Shown: piece after piece, positions 17,116-26,302 of the stretch
How positions within the stretch are numbered: the stretch's first letter is position 1
Layout: every line of letters starts with the position of its first letter
Assembly (NCBI RefSeq): GCF_004138165.1
Contig: NZ_RYFF01000008.1
Coordinates: forward strand, 94,209 to 158,208
DNA length: 64,000 nucleotides
Direction of reading: 5' to 3'
Source: Candidatus Chloroploca sp. Khr17
GTDB lineage: Bacteria > Chloroflexota > Chloroflexia > Chloroflexales > Chloroflexaceae
Notes under the pieces: model-generated
Databases searched by the model: none
What the model was told of the DNA's origin: nothing
The model's input: only the letters and a program-made list of their open reading frames with translations
Program-made: the position numbers and the translations under genes

Positions 17116-18036
17116 TCAAGAAGCAGCCTGTTTCTGCCAATAGCGCACCAGACCAAGCCAGCTTAACTCGACTGCGCCCGACTGCTGCGTCAGAGCGGCG
17201 AGTTCGGTGTCATCCAGGCTCGCAGCTTCGGCAAGCGCCTGCGCTTCAAGGGCAGCAAGCTGCTCGGCCTCACTCTTGCCACTGGTCAAACCAGTGCGCA
17301 CCAGTTCACCCCAGCGCAGCAACCGTTCGCGCACATCAGCCAGGTGGAACTCGACATCATAATAGGCCCCAAAATGGGTCAACATCAGCCACTGCGGGCG
17401 AAGGCCCTTGATCAGATCAAGCGTGCTCTGCCAGGCGACCAGATCAACATCGGGCGGCGGGGTTGCCGGGCGCGTAAAGGGCTGCAACTGGCGGCGGACA
17501 CCAGTATTATCGCCGACAAACGCTGCCTCGCTCTGCTCGTCGTACCAGACGAGGTGATGCTTGGCATGCCCAGGAGCATCGTAGGCATGCAACACACGCT
17601 TGCCAAGCTGGAGACGTTCACCGCCGACCAGGGTCGTGATTGCCTTTGGCGGCACAGGGATCGTTTGCCCCCAGAGCATCTCGAGTTGATCGCCCCAGAG
17701 TTGACCAGCACTCTTGACCAGGCGCGACGGATCGATCAAGTGCGGTGCCCCACGCTCGTGAACATGCACCTGAACGTGAGGGTTCTGTGCCAGGATTGCG
17801 CCCGTAGCCCCGGCGTGGTCAAGATGAACGTGAGTCAGAATGACATGGCGCAGATCTTGCAAGCTCAGATCATGCTGCGCAAGGGCTGCCTCTACCGTTG
17901 GCAGCGTACCGGCAGGCCCGGGATCAACGAGGGCAAGCTCATCACCAAGCAACAGATACGTCGCAACAACGCCTGGCCGTCCAAGATGGAGCGTGTCGAG
18001 AGTAAGAATTCCGTGTGGATAAGTTTGTGTATTCAT
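17116..18036 (-). CDS. Metallo-beta-lactamase-fold hydrolase
   Basis: 306 residues starting MNTQTYPHGILTLDT. The zinc motif LTHVHLDHAG (HxHxDH) is near residue 70, followed by VHERG, YDAPGHAKHH, FVGDN and the C-terminal LTHFGAYYD histidine. It resembles glyoxalase II-like and quinolone-type metallohydrolases without a specific assignment. A good promoter ends about 7 bp before the ATG and there is no clear ribosome site, so the message may be leaderless. It is followed closely by the PanE-like gene. Confidence 0.85.
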   Translation of the reverse strand: MNTQTYPHGILTLDTLHLGRPGVVATYLLLGDELALVDPGPAGTLPTVEAALAQHDLSLQDLRHVILTHVHLDHAGATGAILAQNPHVQVHVHERGAPHLIDPSRLVKSAGQLWGDQLEMLWGQTIPVPPKAITTLVGGERLQLGKRVLHAYDAPGHAKHHLVWYDEQSEAAFVGDNTGVRRQLQPFTRPATPPPDVDLVAWQSTLDLIKGLRPQWLMLTHFGAYYDVEFHLADVRERLLRWGELVRTGLTSGKSEAEQLAALEAQALAEAASLDDTELAALTQQSGAVELSWLGLVRYWQKQAAS

Positions 18037-18043
18037 AGGTATG

Positions 18044-18072
18044 ATGATACCACAGGGTAGCGGTTTGACCAA
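18044..18072 (-). promoter_or_regulatory. Promoter of the MBL-fold gene (possibly leaderless)
   Basis: On the minus strand TTGGTC (18072-18067), 17 bp, TATCAT (18049-18044). The expected transcription start is at or within a base or two of the ATG at 18036. Its -35 overlaps the -35 of the divergent aminotransferase promoter. Confidence 0.55.
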
Positions 18073-18092
18073 CCGCTACCCTATGGTACCAT
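18065..18092 (+). promoter_or_regulatory. Promoter of the aminotransferase gene
   Basis: TTGACC (18065-18070), 16 bp, TACCAT (18087-18092), about 40 bases before the ATG at 18132. It shares bases 18067-18070 with the opposing promoter. Confidence 0.45.
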
Positions 18093-18131
18093 ACAGCACG
18101 ATTCATCACCTTCAAGAGCAGGAGCGAGCTT

Positions 18132-19373
18132 ATGAGCAGTCGTCACCCCGCCGAGCGTGTGCGTGGCTTTGGAACCACGATTTTTGCCGAAATCAGTGCG
18201 CTGGCCGTTCAGTGTGGCGCGGTCAATCTGGGGCAGGGGTTCCCGGATTTTGCGGGGCCAGCCTGGGTAAAAGCGGCGGCGATGGCGGCAGTCGAGGCCG
18301 ATTTGAACCAGTATGCCCCCTATCAGGGCTTGCCCCGGCTGCGCGGGGCGGTGGCGGCAACCTGGCAGGCCCAGGGGCGCCAGGCGTTTGATCCCGCGCG
18401 CGAAATCACCGTGACCAGTGGCGCGACAGAGGCGCTCTTTGGCGCAATACAAGCGCTTGTCAATCCTGGTGACGAGGTCATTATCTTTGAGCCGTTCTAT
18501 GATGCGTATGTGCCGGCGGTGACAATGGCGGGCGGCGTGCCCCGTTATGTGCGGCTGCATCCCCCGGCGGAAGGGCAAGCTTCGCCACTTACCGGGGTGC
18601 CTGCACATGCGTGGTGGTTTGATCCTGACGAGTTGCGGGCGGCTTTTTCCCCACACACACGGATCTTGATGCTCAATACGCCCCATAATCCAACCGGCAA
18701 AGTCTTTCGTATGGCTGAACTCGAGCTCATTGCGTCGCTCTGCATTGAGTATGATGTAACCGTGATTGCCGATGAGGTCTATGATCAGTTGGTTTTTGGC
18801 GATGCTGAGCATCAAGGGATTGCGAGCCTACCGGGGATGTGGGAGCGAACCCTGACGATCAATAGCATTGGCAAGACCTTCAGTGTGACCGGGTGGAAGA
18901 TCGGGTATGCGGTTGGGCCAGCGGCGCTCAACGATGCGTTGCGGGCCGCGCATCAGTGGATTACGTTTGCGACCGCCACGCCTTTGCAAGATGCAGCGGC
19001 GGCGGCGCTTGAAGCGGCCCTCACGAATGACTATTACGAGGAACTGCGGGCCGAGTACCTTGAGCGTTACACACTCTTGCGAACGCTCTTGCACGAGGCT
19101 GGTCTGCCGACGTTGCCGACCGAAGGCAGTTATTTTGTAATGGCAGATCTGAGTGGCACTGGCTTTGCCGATGATGGTGCCTTTTGTCGCTGGTTGACCC
19201 GCGAGATCGGGGTTGCGGCGATCCCGCCTTCGGCTTTTTATGCGCCGAGGGGAGCGGATGCGCGCAGTCAACCGTTGCCTCTGCTCGCTCGTTTCTGCTT
19301 TGCCAAAAAGCTGGAAACGCTGCGTGCCGCCGGCGAGCGTCTCGCGGCGGTGCGGTTTCCCGTCGGGGGGTAG
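18132..19373 (+). CDS. PLP-dependent class I/II aminotransferase
   Basis: 413 residues with an AGGAGCG ribosome site. Fold type I aminotransferase signatures: NLGQGFPDF at the N-terminus, TVTSGATEALFGAI, LNTPHNPTGKVF, IADEVYDQLVF (PLP-binding Asp/Tyr), SIGKTFSVTGWKIGYA (Schiff-base Lys), and ARFCFAKK with the carboxylate-binding Arg near the end. The NLGQGFPDF/SIGKTFSVTGWKIGY pattern is that of the methionine (YbdL), kynurenine and N-succinyl-diaminopimelate aminotransferase group. The exact amino donor cannot be read. It stands alone, divergent from the MBL-fold gene. Confidence 0.9.
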   Translation: MSSRHPAERVRGFGTTIFAEISALAVQCGAVNLGQGFPDFAGPAWVKAAAMAAVEADLNQYAPYQGLPRLRGAVAATWQAQGRQAFDPAREITVTSGATEALFGAIQALVNPGDEVIIFEPFYDAYVPAVTMAGGVPRYVRLHPPAEGQASPLTGVPAHAWWFDPDELRAAFSPHTRILMLNTPHNPTGKVFRMAELELIASLCIEYDVTVIADEVYDQLVFGDAEHQGIASLPGMWERTLTINSIGKTFSVTGWKIGYAVGPAALNDALRAAHQWITFATATPLQDAAAAALEAALTNDYYEELRAEYLERYTLLRTLLHEAGLPTLPTEGSYFVMADLSGTGFADDGAFCRWLTREIGVAAIPPSAFYAPRGADARSQPLPLLARFCFAKKLETLRAAGERLAAVRFPVGG

Positions 19374-19376
19374 GGC

Positions 19377-19533
19377 AGGGCGATTGCATCTTCCGTGTAT
19401 GCACCCCGCGAGGGCACCCGCAAGGGGTGCCCGTACACCGAGCCCGGCCCCCGGCCTGGAGGGGCACCCCTTGCGGGTGCCCTGATAGCGCGTCTTGTTG
19501 TGTCCGGTTTCGTATGATGCAATTGCCCTAGGG
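19377..19533 (+). repeat. Interspersed GC-rich repeat, full-length copy with inverted ends
   Basis: It begins AGGGCGATTGCATCTTCCG and ends, inverted, as GATGCAATTGCCCTAG. Inside, GGGCACCCGCAAGGGGTGCC and its inverse form a large hairpin. Further copies or partial copies lie near 37271, 31286 (reverse) and 63570. Its matching ends suggest a MITE or REP-type unit; it lies directly after a stop codon. Confidence 0.75.
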
Positions 19534-19569
19534 GGTAGGGGCACGGTGGGGCACGGCACCGCCGTGCCC

Positions 19570-20604
19570 CTACCGTGGGGTTTGGGCGGTTGTGCTGCTG
19601 AGATCGGCGAGTTGGCGTGCTTCGGCGGCAAGGGTGGCCTGCGCCCGTTCAAGGTAAGCGCGGGCTTCTTGGAAGCGCTGCGCGGCGCGGTTCGCATTGG
19701 CGACATCGTAGCCACTATAAAATTCGAGCACGGCATCGAGGCCTTCGAGTTGCAGATTAAGCCCGGTCAAATAATCATCGTGCGCAGGCTGCAAGGTGCC
19801 CGGGGGGCGCAATTGGCTCATAGCCTCACGTGAAGAAGCTACAGTAGCACGCAGACGTTGGGTCGCCGCAACAGCCCCAACCGAACCGCCCGCAAGCATG
19901 GTCGTCGCCTCGCGGTAGCTCGCGGTGGCGACCCGCAGATCGGCACGCAGGCTCTCGAGTGCCCCCAGATAGCCGACAGTCAGGCCTTCAACAACGGCCA
20001 GTGGCTCGGCCTCGAGCACTGGTTCAATGGTTGGCACGGGTGGCGGCACAAGCAGTGCCACGCTTGCCAAATCTTCAGTAGGCGCAACAATCACTGCCGC
20101 ACTCCGCTCGATAGCTACCACAAAACTTTGGTAGAGACCAATGGCAACAACGAGCAGAAGAATCGGGAAGATCCAGAAGAGGAGGCGGCTCCGGCTCCAC
20201 TCACGGTTCGAGCGGCGCCAATTGATCCACCAGGCATCACGGTCAACCGGGCGCTCTTTGGTCTCCACGGGAAGTGAAGGGAGCGTCATGGCAGGCGCTT
20301 TCGCGGCCTGCCCATTGAGGAGGCCCCGTGTTTCGAGCAAGCGCAGACCGCGCTGAGCGTGAGTATTGTGCGGATTCAGCGTAAGCACCGAGCGCAGACA
20401 AAAAGCGCGCTCGTGGGGATCATCAAGCACACCACTCAACCAGAGCCAGGCCGACTCGTTGCGAGGATCGAGGCGCAGTGCGCGGGTCAAGAAGCCAGCG
20501 GCAACGCGCCGATTATCGGCACGAGCCGCCGCCACACCGCGCTCATAGAGGAGGTGCGCTTCAGTAACATCAACCTTGACTTCAGGTTCCACACTGGGTG
20601 CCAT
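19570..20604 (-). CDS. TPR-containing membrane protein
   Basis: 344 residues. Two or so TPR-like helices (EAHLLYERGVAAARADN, GFLTRALRLDPRNESAWLWL, SVLTLNPHNTHAQRGLRLL) are followed by one transmembrane helix LLFWIFPILLLVVAIGLY near residue 145. The C-terminal helical domain could form a coiled coil outside the membrane. Its ATG lies 3 nt after the stop of the GH18 gene, so the two are translated together. Function unknown; the pairing suggests an envelope or cell-wall role. Confidence 0.75.
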   Translation of the reverse strand: MAPSVEPEVKVDVTEAHLLYERGVAAARADNRRVAAGFLTRALRLDPRNESAWLWLSGVLDDPHERAFCLRSVLTLNPHNTHAQRGLRLLETRGLLNGQAAKAPAMTLPSLPVETKERPVDRDAWWINWRRSNREWSRSRLLFWIFPILLLVVAIGLYQSFVVAIERSAAVIVAPTEDLASVALLVPPPVPTIEPVLEAEPLAVVEGLTVGYLGALESLRADLRVATASYREATTMLAGGSVGAVAATQRLRATVASSREAMSQLRPPGTLQPAHDDYLTGLNLQLEGLDAVLEFYSGYDVANANRAAQRFQEARAYLERAQATLAAEARQLADLSSTTAQTPR

Positions 20605-20607
20605 AGC

Positions 20608-21873
20608 TTAATGATCGGGGATCAGCGGGGTCAACGCCCGCTGAACGTGCGCCGTATCTTTGACCATACTCTCGCGCACAATGCGCCAGTATTCAGGTTT
20701 TTCATAACCGAGTTGCCAGATCGCGATGCCACCCAGATCCATCGCCTGGATCGTTTGGATCTTGGAACCAAGCCCGGTCTCGGTCATAAACCAGACCTGG
20801 CGCGTACCTTCGGGGCTGCGATACGAAAAATAGCTCTCTTCAACTGGCCCGGAGCTATTGCGTTCCATAAAATTGACGGTTGAGCCCTGGGAATTGATAA
20901 TCTCTTCGATCACCCGCCAGGTACGTGCGGTCGCCCGCCCAGATGGGGGCCAATCATAGCCATAGAAATGGATCCCGATCAAGACCTTGGCCGGATCAAC
21001 GACACTCTGCGCATACTCAGCCACAGGATTGATCCAGTAAGCCGGCGCAACCGGCCCGGGGCCACTGCCGCGCCAATGGTAATCGTAGGTCATGATGCGC
21101 AACTGGTCAATATAGGGGCCAATGGCAGCCCAATCCTGAAAGCCACCAAGGCCACCGAAATCACTCGACTTGGCATGGACAGCCACGGTCAAGAGCTTGT
21201 CGTGCTGGCGTAAGGCCGTACTCAACTCGACGATAAACGCCGTATAATCAGCGCGCAGCGAAGGATCGAGACTTTCGTAGTCAATATCAATGCCATCATA
21301 GCCACGGGCCAGCACTTCATCAACAATATGCTGGACATGACGGGCGCGGATGGCCGGATTGCGCAGAACCCCGTCGACCACACCAGGCGTTGCCGTCACA
21401 TTATGGATCGACGGAATGATGCGGATATTGTGCTCGTGAGCAATGCGCACCAACTCATCATTGCGTGTCCCAAAGAGGCGGCCACTGGCATCAGTGGAGT
21501 ACCAGAACGGGCTAATATCGTCAATAATATCGGCATTCGCAAAGAAGGAGTCACGTGCGCCACCTTCAAAGAGAGGCGGCAACCAGGCCACAATATAGCG
21601 TCCACTCTTCGGATGATAATTGACCGGGCCAGGATCAGGCACTTCGACCGTGGGCATCGGGGTTGGCGGCACCGGGGTTGGCAAGACGATCAGCGGCACC
21701 GCCGTCGGCGCCGGGGTCGAAGTTGCCAGCGCCGCCTCGGCCGCCGCCGCCTGCACCTCGGGCAAGGCACGCGCCAACATCAGGGTTTGCCAGATCAAAA
21801 CACCTGCCAGGCCAAGGGCGGTCAGATAGAGAAGGCCCAGGAGCAACGAAACAAACGACACACGACGACGCAT
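20608..21873 (-). CDS. Membrane-anchored GH18-family glycoside hydrolase
   Basis: 421 residues from MRRRV; AAGGGAAAG lies upstream, while the earlier ATG has none. An N-terminal anchor VSFVSLLLGLLYLTALGLAG is followed by a Pro/Thr-rich spacer and a GH18 TIM barrel. The catalytic DxxDxDxE motif is present as GYDGIDIDYES near residue 190. LRIMTYDYHWRG is the Met-Tyr-Asp motif, and LGGIAIWQLGYE is the final strand with Trp. This subgroup (YaaH/SleL-like) often cleaves peptidoglycan glucosamine bonds or chitin-like glycans. It is coupled to the following TPR gene. Confidence 0.88.
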   Translation of the reverse strand: MRRRVSFVSLLLGLLYLTALGLAGVLIWQTLMLARALPEVQAAAAEAALATSTPAPTAVPLIVLPTPVPPTPMPTVEVPDPGPVNYHPKSGRYIVAWLPPLFEGGARDSFFANADIIDDISPFWYSTDASGRLFGTRNDELVRIAHEHNIRIIPSIHNVTATPGVVDGVLRNPAIRARHVQHIVDEVLARGYDGIDIDYESLDPSLRADYTAFIVELSTALRQHDKLLTVAVHAKSSDFGGLGGFQDWAAIGPYIDQLRIMTYDYHWRGSGPGPVAPAYWINPVAEYAQSVVDPAKVLIGIHFYGYDWPPSGRATARTWRVIEEIINSQGSTVNFMERNSSGPVEESYFSYRSPEGTRQVWFMTETGLGSKIQTIQAMDLGGIAIWQLGYEKPEYWRIVRESMVKDTAHVQRALTPLIPDH

Positions 21874-22042
21874 AAGCTTCTTTCCCTTCGCCTGCATTAT
21901 ACGAGTCGCGTCTTGCAGGTGTCAAGGGTTTGTTGCCCCGCTCGGGTGCGCCGTGCGACGCACCCGAGCGGGGCGCGGCCCCATGCGCAAGAGTGTAAGC
22001 CTCCGGCTGGGGTTTGGGGGCCTGCGGCCCCCAGGAATCTCG

Positions 22043-22093
22043 CTTGTACTGGCGAAAACGGCCAGCGAAGCTAGCCGTTTTCGCCAGTACAAG
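22043..22093 (-). terminator. Hairpin terminator, 24-bp stem with one mismatch
   Basis: Arms of 24 bases starting CTTGTACTGGCGAAAACGGC enclose GAA. One C/A mismatch lies near the apex (CCAGC versus GCTAG). It ends the MoxR-VWA-zinc-ribbon operon on the minus strand. Confidence 0.75.
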
Positions 22094-22125
22094 GGTGGGT
22101 TTTTAGAGCGCCAGCACGCGAAAGG

Positions 22126-22527
22126 CTAGCGCAGCGCAACCCCTCGCCCGCAGAGGGGGCAGAGCTCAGTGTCGTCGCGTCGCACGGGCGTAACCCAGAG
22201 TTTGCACGCCGCACAACGGCAACTCAAGAGGGCGAGTCCGGTCAGCAAGGGTGGAAGTTCAGGCTCGCCCAGGGCGCGTCGCAACGTCGCATGCTCAGAA
22301 GCGCCCCGTACAACCGCGGCTTCGACCCGCGCACCGGCAAAGGTCAGGTCGAGCAACATCCCCGCCGCCACCAGGTGCCGATCCGTGAGGTTGACCAGGG
22401 CCGCCTCGTCAATCGTCAAGGTCTGCTCGGCAGCCTCAGCATCGTGCCAGACTTTGCCGCTCAACGCGACCGTATCACCACCAAAAAAACCACCAAAGTT
22501 ATGCACCTCAGTCACCAAAAAAAACAT
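22126..22527 (-). CDS. Small protein with C-terminal zinc ribbon
   Basis: 133 residues starting MFFLVTEVHNFGGFFGGDT. The C-terminus has two Cys pairs, CRCAACKLW and CPLCGRG, separated by 15 residues, which is a rubredoxin/zinc-ribbon layout. The N-terminal 90 residues have the hydrophobic pattern of an alpha/beta domain but no family I recognise. It is last in the MoxR-VWA operon, 30 nt after the VWA gene, and so may serve the same complex. Function unknown. Confidence 0.6.
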   Translation of the reverse strand: MFFLVTEVHNFGGFFGGDTVALSGKVWHDAEAAEQTLTIDEAALVNLTDRHLVAAGMLLDLTFAGARVEAAVVRGASEHATLRRALGEPELPPLLTGLALLSCRCAACKLWVTPVRRDDTELCPLCGRGVALR

Positions 22528-22557
22528 GCGTGAGATCCTAATCACAAAAATGGTAAG

Positions 22558-23985
22558 CTACGCCCGGACAAAGAGGCGGTCAATCGCATCAGCAAGTTGG
22601 CGCAGGTTGGTCACCTCGTGCATCGCATCGCACATCGGGGCATACTTATAGATGTCGCTGCTCAATGAGCCCGGATCATAGACGCCCCACTTCCGCTGTT
22701 CTTCGGTCGCAAACCAGACCACCCGTCGGGCACGGCGGCAGATCTGGGCAAACGCGGCAAGCCCGGGATCATTTTCATTATTGCGCCCATCACCGAGCAG
22801 AATCACGGTCGTGCGTTGATCAACACAACTCAGGTGATCGCGGACAAACTCACCGAGCGCAAAGCCAAGATCGGTGCTGTAGCTCCGGGTCGGGCGGATC
22901 TCGTCCATTACCTGGGCCAGCGCGGTTTCGGGGCGTGCCTCGTTAAAGTAACGGCTCATATCGTGCAGGCGATCAATGAAGGCGAAGGAGCGGGTGCGAC
23001 TCAGTTGATCGTGAAGTGAGTAGACCATCAGCAGCATAAAAGTCATCACGCGCTCGGTCGAGACACTGCGATCACACAGCACAACCAGTTTTGGTTTGAG
23101 ATGGCGTTTGCGGTGCCGGACAACCATCGGCACCCCACCAAAACGCTGATTGGCACGGATCGTCGTCTTGGCATCAAGCGTGCCCGTCTTGCCCCGACGC
23201 TGACGCAAAGCAAGGCGGGTACGCAAACGCGCTGCGAGGCGATTGACAATCTTGCGCATATCTTCTGCATCGCGTTCATTCAACTGATCAAAGGGCCGGT
23301 CGAGCAACTCGCTTTCGGAGCGTTGACGCGGAATCGCCTGCCCTTCGCCACGCGCCTGCTCGGCCATCTGCTGGGCAACCTGCTGGCCGATCTGCTCCGC
23401 GAGCGCCGCCTGGTTCTCACGAGCAGCCTGCTCGATCGCCTGCAGCGCCTCTTCGGACATGCCCTGGGCACGCAGGGCGTCGAGTAACTCGCGGAGCGCC
23501 TTGTTCAACTGGTTGAAATTCAACTCACGCAACGCCTGCCGCGTCATCCAATCGCGATACCGTGGATTTGAGACATGCGGCGGCGCAATGCCATCCATCA
23601 ACTGACCCATCTCTTGGGCCGAAAGGGGCTGACCCGTCATCATCGAGCGAAAGAGTTGTGCCAGTTGTTCCGGACTCATCTGCGCCAGCATCTGGGCGAG
23701 TTGCTCCATCAACTGTTCGCGCTCTTGCTCAGAAAGCTGACCGCCACCGGGTTGCTGCATCGGCGGGGGCGCTTCTTTGCCAAAATAGAGGGGAAAGAGC
23801 TCGCGGAAGGTCGTAAAATCTTTCGCATCCTTGATCAGGCTCGTCTGCATAACCAGTTCAAAGAGGCGCCGATCGGTAATCCCTGCCTGCTCAATCGCCC
23901 GCATCGCATCAGCCGTTTCAGCAAGGCTGACCCGAATACCGGCGGCTCGCAAGGCGGCAATAAATTCAGTGATACGTCGATCCAT
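22558..23985 (-). CDS. VWA-domain protein, CoxE-like, partner of MoxR ATPase
   Basis: 475 residues from MDRRITEFIAALRAAGIRVS, which is the typical CoxE-type N-terminus. A Gln/Glu-rich helical middle (residues 80-250) separates it from a C-terminal von Willebrand A domain. The MIDAS motif DRSVS (in VVLCDRSVST) and a later GDGRNNEND supply metal ligands. The ATG follows the MoxR stop by one base (TAAG-ATG), indicating coupling. MoxR-VWA pairs act as chaperone-like machines for cofactor insertion or complex assembly. The client is not evident from the neighbours. Confidence 0.88.
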   Translation of the reverse strand: MDRRITEFIAALRAAGIRVSLAETADAMRAIEQAGITDRRLFELVMQTSLIKDAKDFTTFRELFPLYFGKEAPPPMQQPGGGQLSEQEREQLMEQLAQMLAQMSPEQLAQLFRSMMTGQPLSAQEMGQLMDGIAPPHVSNPRYRDWMTRQALRELNFNQLNKALRELLDALRAQGMSEEALQAIEQAARENQAALAEQIGQQVAQQMAEQARGEGQAIPRQRSESELLDRPFDQLNERDAEDMRKIVNRLAARLRTRLALRQRRGKTGTLDAKTTIRANQRFGGVPMVVRHRKRHLKPKLVVLCDRSVSTERVMTFMLLMVYSLHDQLSRTRSFAFIDRLHDMSRYFNEARPETALAQVMDEIRPTRSYSTDLGFALGEFVRDHLSCVDQRTTVILLGDGRNNENDPGLAAFAQICRRARRVVWFATEEQRKWGVYDPGSLSSDIYKYAPMCDAMHEVTNLRQLADAIDRLFVRA

Positions 23986-23986
23986 C

Positions 23987-24964
23987 TTAGTTATTCCATT
24001 CACCACCAGGATAACGGTTGCGCGGGCGATCCGGGCGGTCACCACGCTCGGGGCGGTCACCACGCTCACCGCCTTGCAGCGCACGTTTGGCCCGCTGAAT
24101 ATCGCTCTCATACTTCAGCAGCACACTCAGCGTCGTATCAAGCGTACTCTTGTCGATTTGACGACTGTTGAGCTCAAGCAGCGCCCGCGCCCAGTCAATC
24201 GTCTCACTGACACTCGGGTGTTTTTTCAGATCCATTTTGCGAAGTTTTTGCACATATTCAATCGCCTGGCGGGCGAGTTTAGGCGAAAGGCCGGGCACCT
24301 TCAACTGGATCACGCGCAATTCGGCTTCGAGGTCAGGATAATCAATATGAATATAGAGGCAGCGCCGCTTGAGCGCCTCGCTCAACTCGCGGGTATTATT
24401 TGAGGTGAGCAGAACAGTCGGCTGATGCTTCGCCTTGAGCGTGCCCAGTTCCGGCACACTTACCTGGAAATCGCTCAGCACCTCCAGCAGAAAAGCCTCA
24501 AACTCCGCATCAGCGCGGTCGATCTCATCAATGAGCAGCACCACTGGCTCATCGCTGGTAATAGCGCGGAGCAGCGGACGCGGCAGCAGAAAGCGCTCGG
24601 AGAAGAAGACATCCTCTTCGTTCGCCAGACGATCGGCGGCCTCGCGCAGGGTTCGCGAATCACCGAGCAGATCGCTCAGCTTCTCACGTAGCAACTGCGT
24701 ATAGAGCAACTGCTTGGCATACTCCCACTCATAGAGCGCCTTGGTCTCATCGAGACCCTCGTAGCACTGCAAACGGATCAACTCGCGGCCATTCGCGAGC
24801 GCCCAACTCTTGGCAAGTTCGGTCTTGCCGACCCCGGCGGGGCCTTCGGCGAGCAACGGCTTGCCGAGTTTATCAGCCAGAAACATCGCCGTACAAATCT
24901 CGTCGGAAGCAATATACTGCTGGGTCGCGAGGATCTCACGCACATCGGTAATCGAATTGAGCAT
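23987..24964 (-). CDS. MoxR-family AAA+ ATPase
   Basis: 325 residues from MLNSITDVREILATQQYIAS. Walker A GPAGVGKTEL, Walker B VVLLIDEIDRAD, sensor 1 LLTSNNTRELSEALKRRC with the arginine finger, and the lid domain are all visible. The extreme C-terminus is a low-complexity Arg/Asp/Gly tail (GERGDRPERGDRPDRPRN). It leads the three-gene operon with the CoxE-like VWA protein and the zinc-ribbon protein. A frame open further upstream gives an alternative start at 25021. Confidence 0.9.
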   Translation of the reverse strand: MLNSITDVREILATQQYIASDEICTAMFLADKLGKPLLAEGPAGVGKTELAKSWALANGRELIRLQCYEGLDETKALYEWEYAKQLLYTQLLREKLSDLLGDSRTLREAADRLANEEDVFFSERFLLPRPLLRAITSDEPVVLLIDEIDRADAEFEAFLLEVLSDFQVSVPELGTLKAKHQPTVLLTSNNTRELSEALKRRCLYIHIDYPDLEAELRVIQLKVPGLSPKLARQAIEYVQKLRKMDLKKHPSVSETIDWARALLELNSRQIDKSTLDTTLSVLLKYESDIQRAKRALQGGERGDRPERGDRPDRPRNRYPGGEWNN

Positions 24965-25191
24965 GCGCAACGCCGCCTTTCTGTTGAGGATCACCACTCG
25001 CAGGGCAACCCTGGCGAGCATGGAAGAGCTAGGAATCGAGGGGGAACACTTTCAGTATACCACGATGCATATCGGAACGACAGGATTGTCACCTGGAAAA
25101 ACGGGTGGTATAGTGAGCATGATGACCAGTCCAGACGATAGGTGAGCTGGATCGCGATCAGTCCTCGCTCCATTTCCAGGAAGTAATCGTT

Positions 25192-25860
25192 ATGAACCAG
25201 CCACGGCCCACAGCGCTACTCTTTGACCTCGACGGCACCCTGACCGACCCCTACGAGGGCATTACCCGTACCTTTCGCCATACGCTCAACACCCTGGGCA
25301 AGCCTCTTCCCAACGAAGAGACGCTGCGCAGTTGGATCGGGCCACCCCTGCGAGCGAGTTTACGGGCGTACCTTGGCGATGACACGCTCGCGGAAGAGGC
25401 CATCACCATCTACCGCCAGCGCTATCTATCCATTGGCATGTACGAGAACCAGCTCTACGCAGGCATCCCCGAGTTGCTCGCCGAATTGCAAGCAAGCGGC
25501 ATCCGGCTCTATGTTGCAACCTCGAAATTCATTGTGCCGGCGCAGGGCATTCTCGATCATTTTGGCCTAACGCGCTTCTTTGCTGGCATCATCGGCTCGA
25601 CCCCCGACGATCGCATTGGCACCAAAGCCGAAGTCATTGGCGCGGTGCTCGAGCTGCTCAGCCCAACCGAACGCAGCGCGAGCCTCATGATTGGCGACAC
25701 GGTCTATGACATCGAAGGCGCACGCACGCACAACCTGCGATGTATTGCCGTCACCTACGGCTACGGCACCCTAGCCGAACTCACCGAAGCCAACCCTCAC
25801 GCACTGGCCCACAGCGTCGCCGATCTTCGCGAGATGCTGTGCAACAAAAAAGACCGCTAG
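25192..25860 (+). CDS. HAD-superfamily phosphatase, phosphoglycolate phosphatase-like
   Basis: 222 residues with AGGAAGT upstream. HAD motifs: FDLDGTLTD (nucleophile Asp), VATSK (motif II), GTKAEVIGAVLE (motif III Lys), MIGDTVYDIEGA (motif IV). The helical cap insert of C1 type lies at residues 20-85. Close to Gph/PGMB-type enzymes that hydrolyse 2-phosphoglycolate or small sugar phosphates; the substrate is not certain. Confidence 0.85.
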   Translation: MNQPRPTALLFDLDGTLTDPYEGITRTFRHTLNTLGKPLPNEETLRSWIGPPLRASLRAYLGDDTLAEEAITIYRQRYLSIGMYENQLYAGIPELLAELQASGIRLYVATSKFIVPAQGILDHFGLTRFFAGIIGSTPDDRIGTKAEVIGAVLELLSPTERSASLMIGDTVYDIEGARTHNLRCIAVTYGYGTLAELTEANPHALAHSVADLREMLCNKKDR

Positions 25861-26302
25861 CTAGCGGCCCTCCGTGGGGGAGGGAAACGCTTTCATCAGG
25901 CTTAACTATGATGGGTGTGATGATGTGATGGGCTATGATTGCTGCGATAGGCACCCTGCGCATCGCCCGCATCCGTCCTCACCGGCGGCGGAATGAAGAG
26001 GAAAATTTTCATCGGGCCTACCGTAGTGCCGACTTCAGTCGGCAAAGCCGGAAGCCGACTGAAGTCGGCACTACCTGATGTACTGCGCACAGGCCATAAC
26101 GCCTCGACTATGGAACGCGAAGTCGGTCTGGGCCGGCGGGATCAGGCTACGAAGGTGACCTTTGCTCCTCAGGAGCCGAGCCGTTCACGTTGGTGGAAGA
26201 AGATGCAATCACTCTGTGCGCATAGGGCGTGCGCCCGCGAAAGCCATCGCAAATATGCTACAATATCGCAGGTTGGCAGACACCGCAGAAGGAGCTTGGC
26301 TG
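25861..26302. other. Intergenic region before pgk
   Basis: No gene is seen. It contains a perfect 21-bp hairpin repeat (26023-26074) and a possible pgk -10 box TACAAT at 26259-26264 without a recognisable -35. Directly after the HAD gene, CCGCTAG-CTAGCGG forms a short palindrome spanning the stop codon. Confidence 0.5.
26023..26074. repeat. Hairpin repeat with 21-bp perfect arms
   Basis: Arms begin GTAGTGCCGACTTCAGTCGG and are perfectly inverted across a 10-base loop. A related but degraded fragment (CGGCAAAGCCACTAC / GGGACTGAAGTC) appears near 38779-38810. It belongs to the same broad type as the GCCGGCTTTAGCC hairpins at 11669 and 48636. Confidence 0.7.

Noticed and set aside
22558..24964. 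MoxR-VWA pair as a phage-defence module
   Set aside because: MoxR-VWA can accompany ternary defence systems, but here there are no nuclease or receptor genes, so a chaperone role is simpler.
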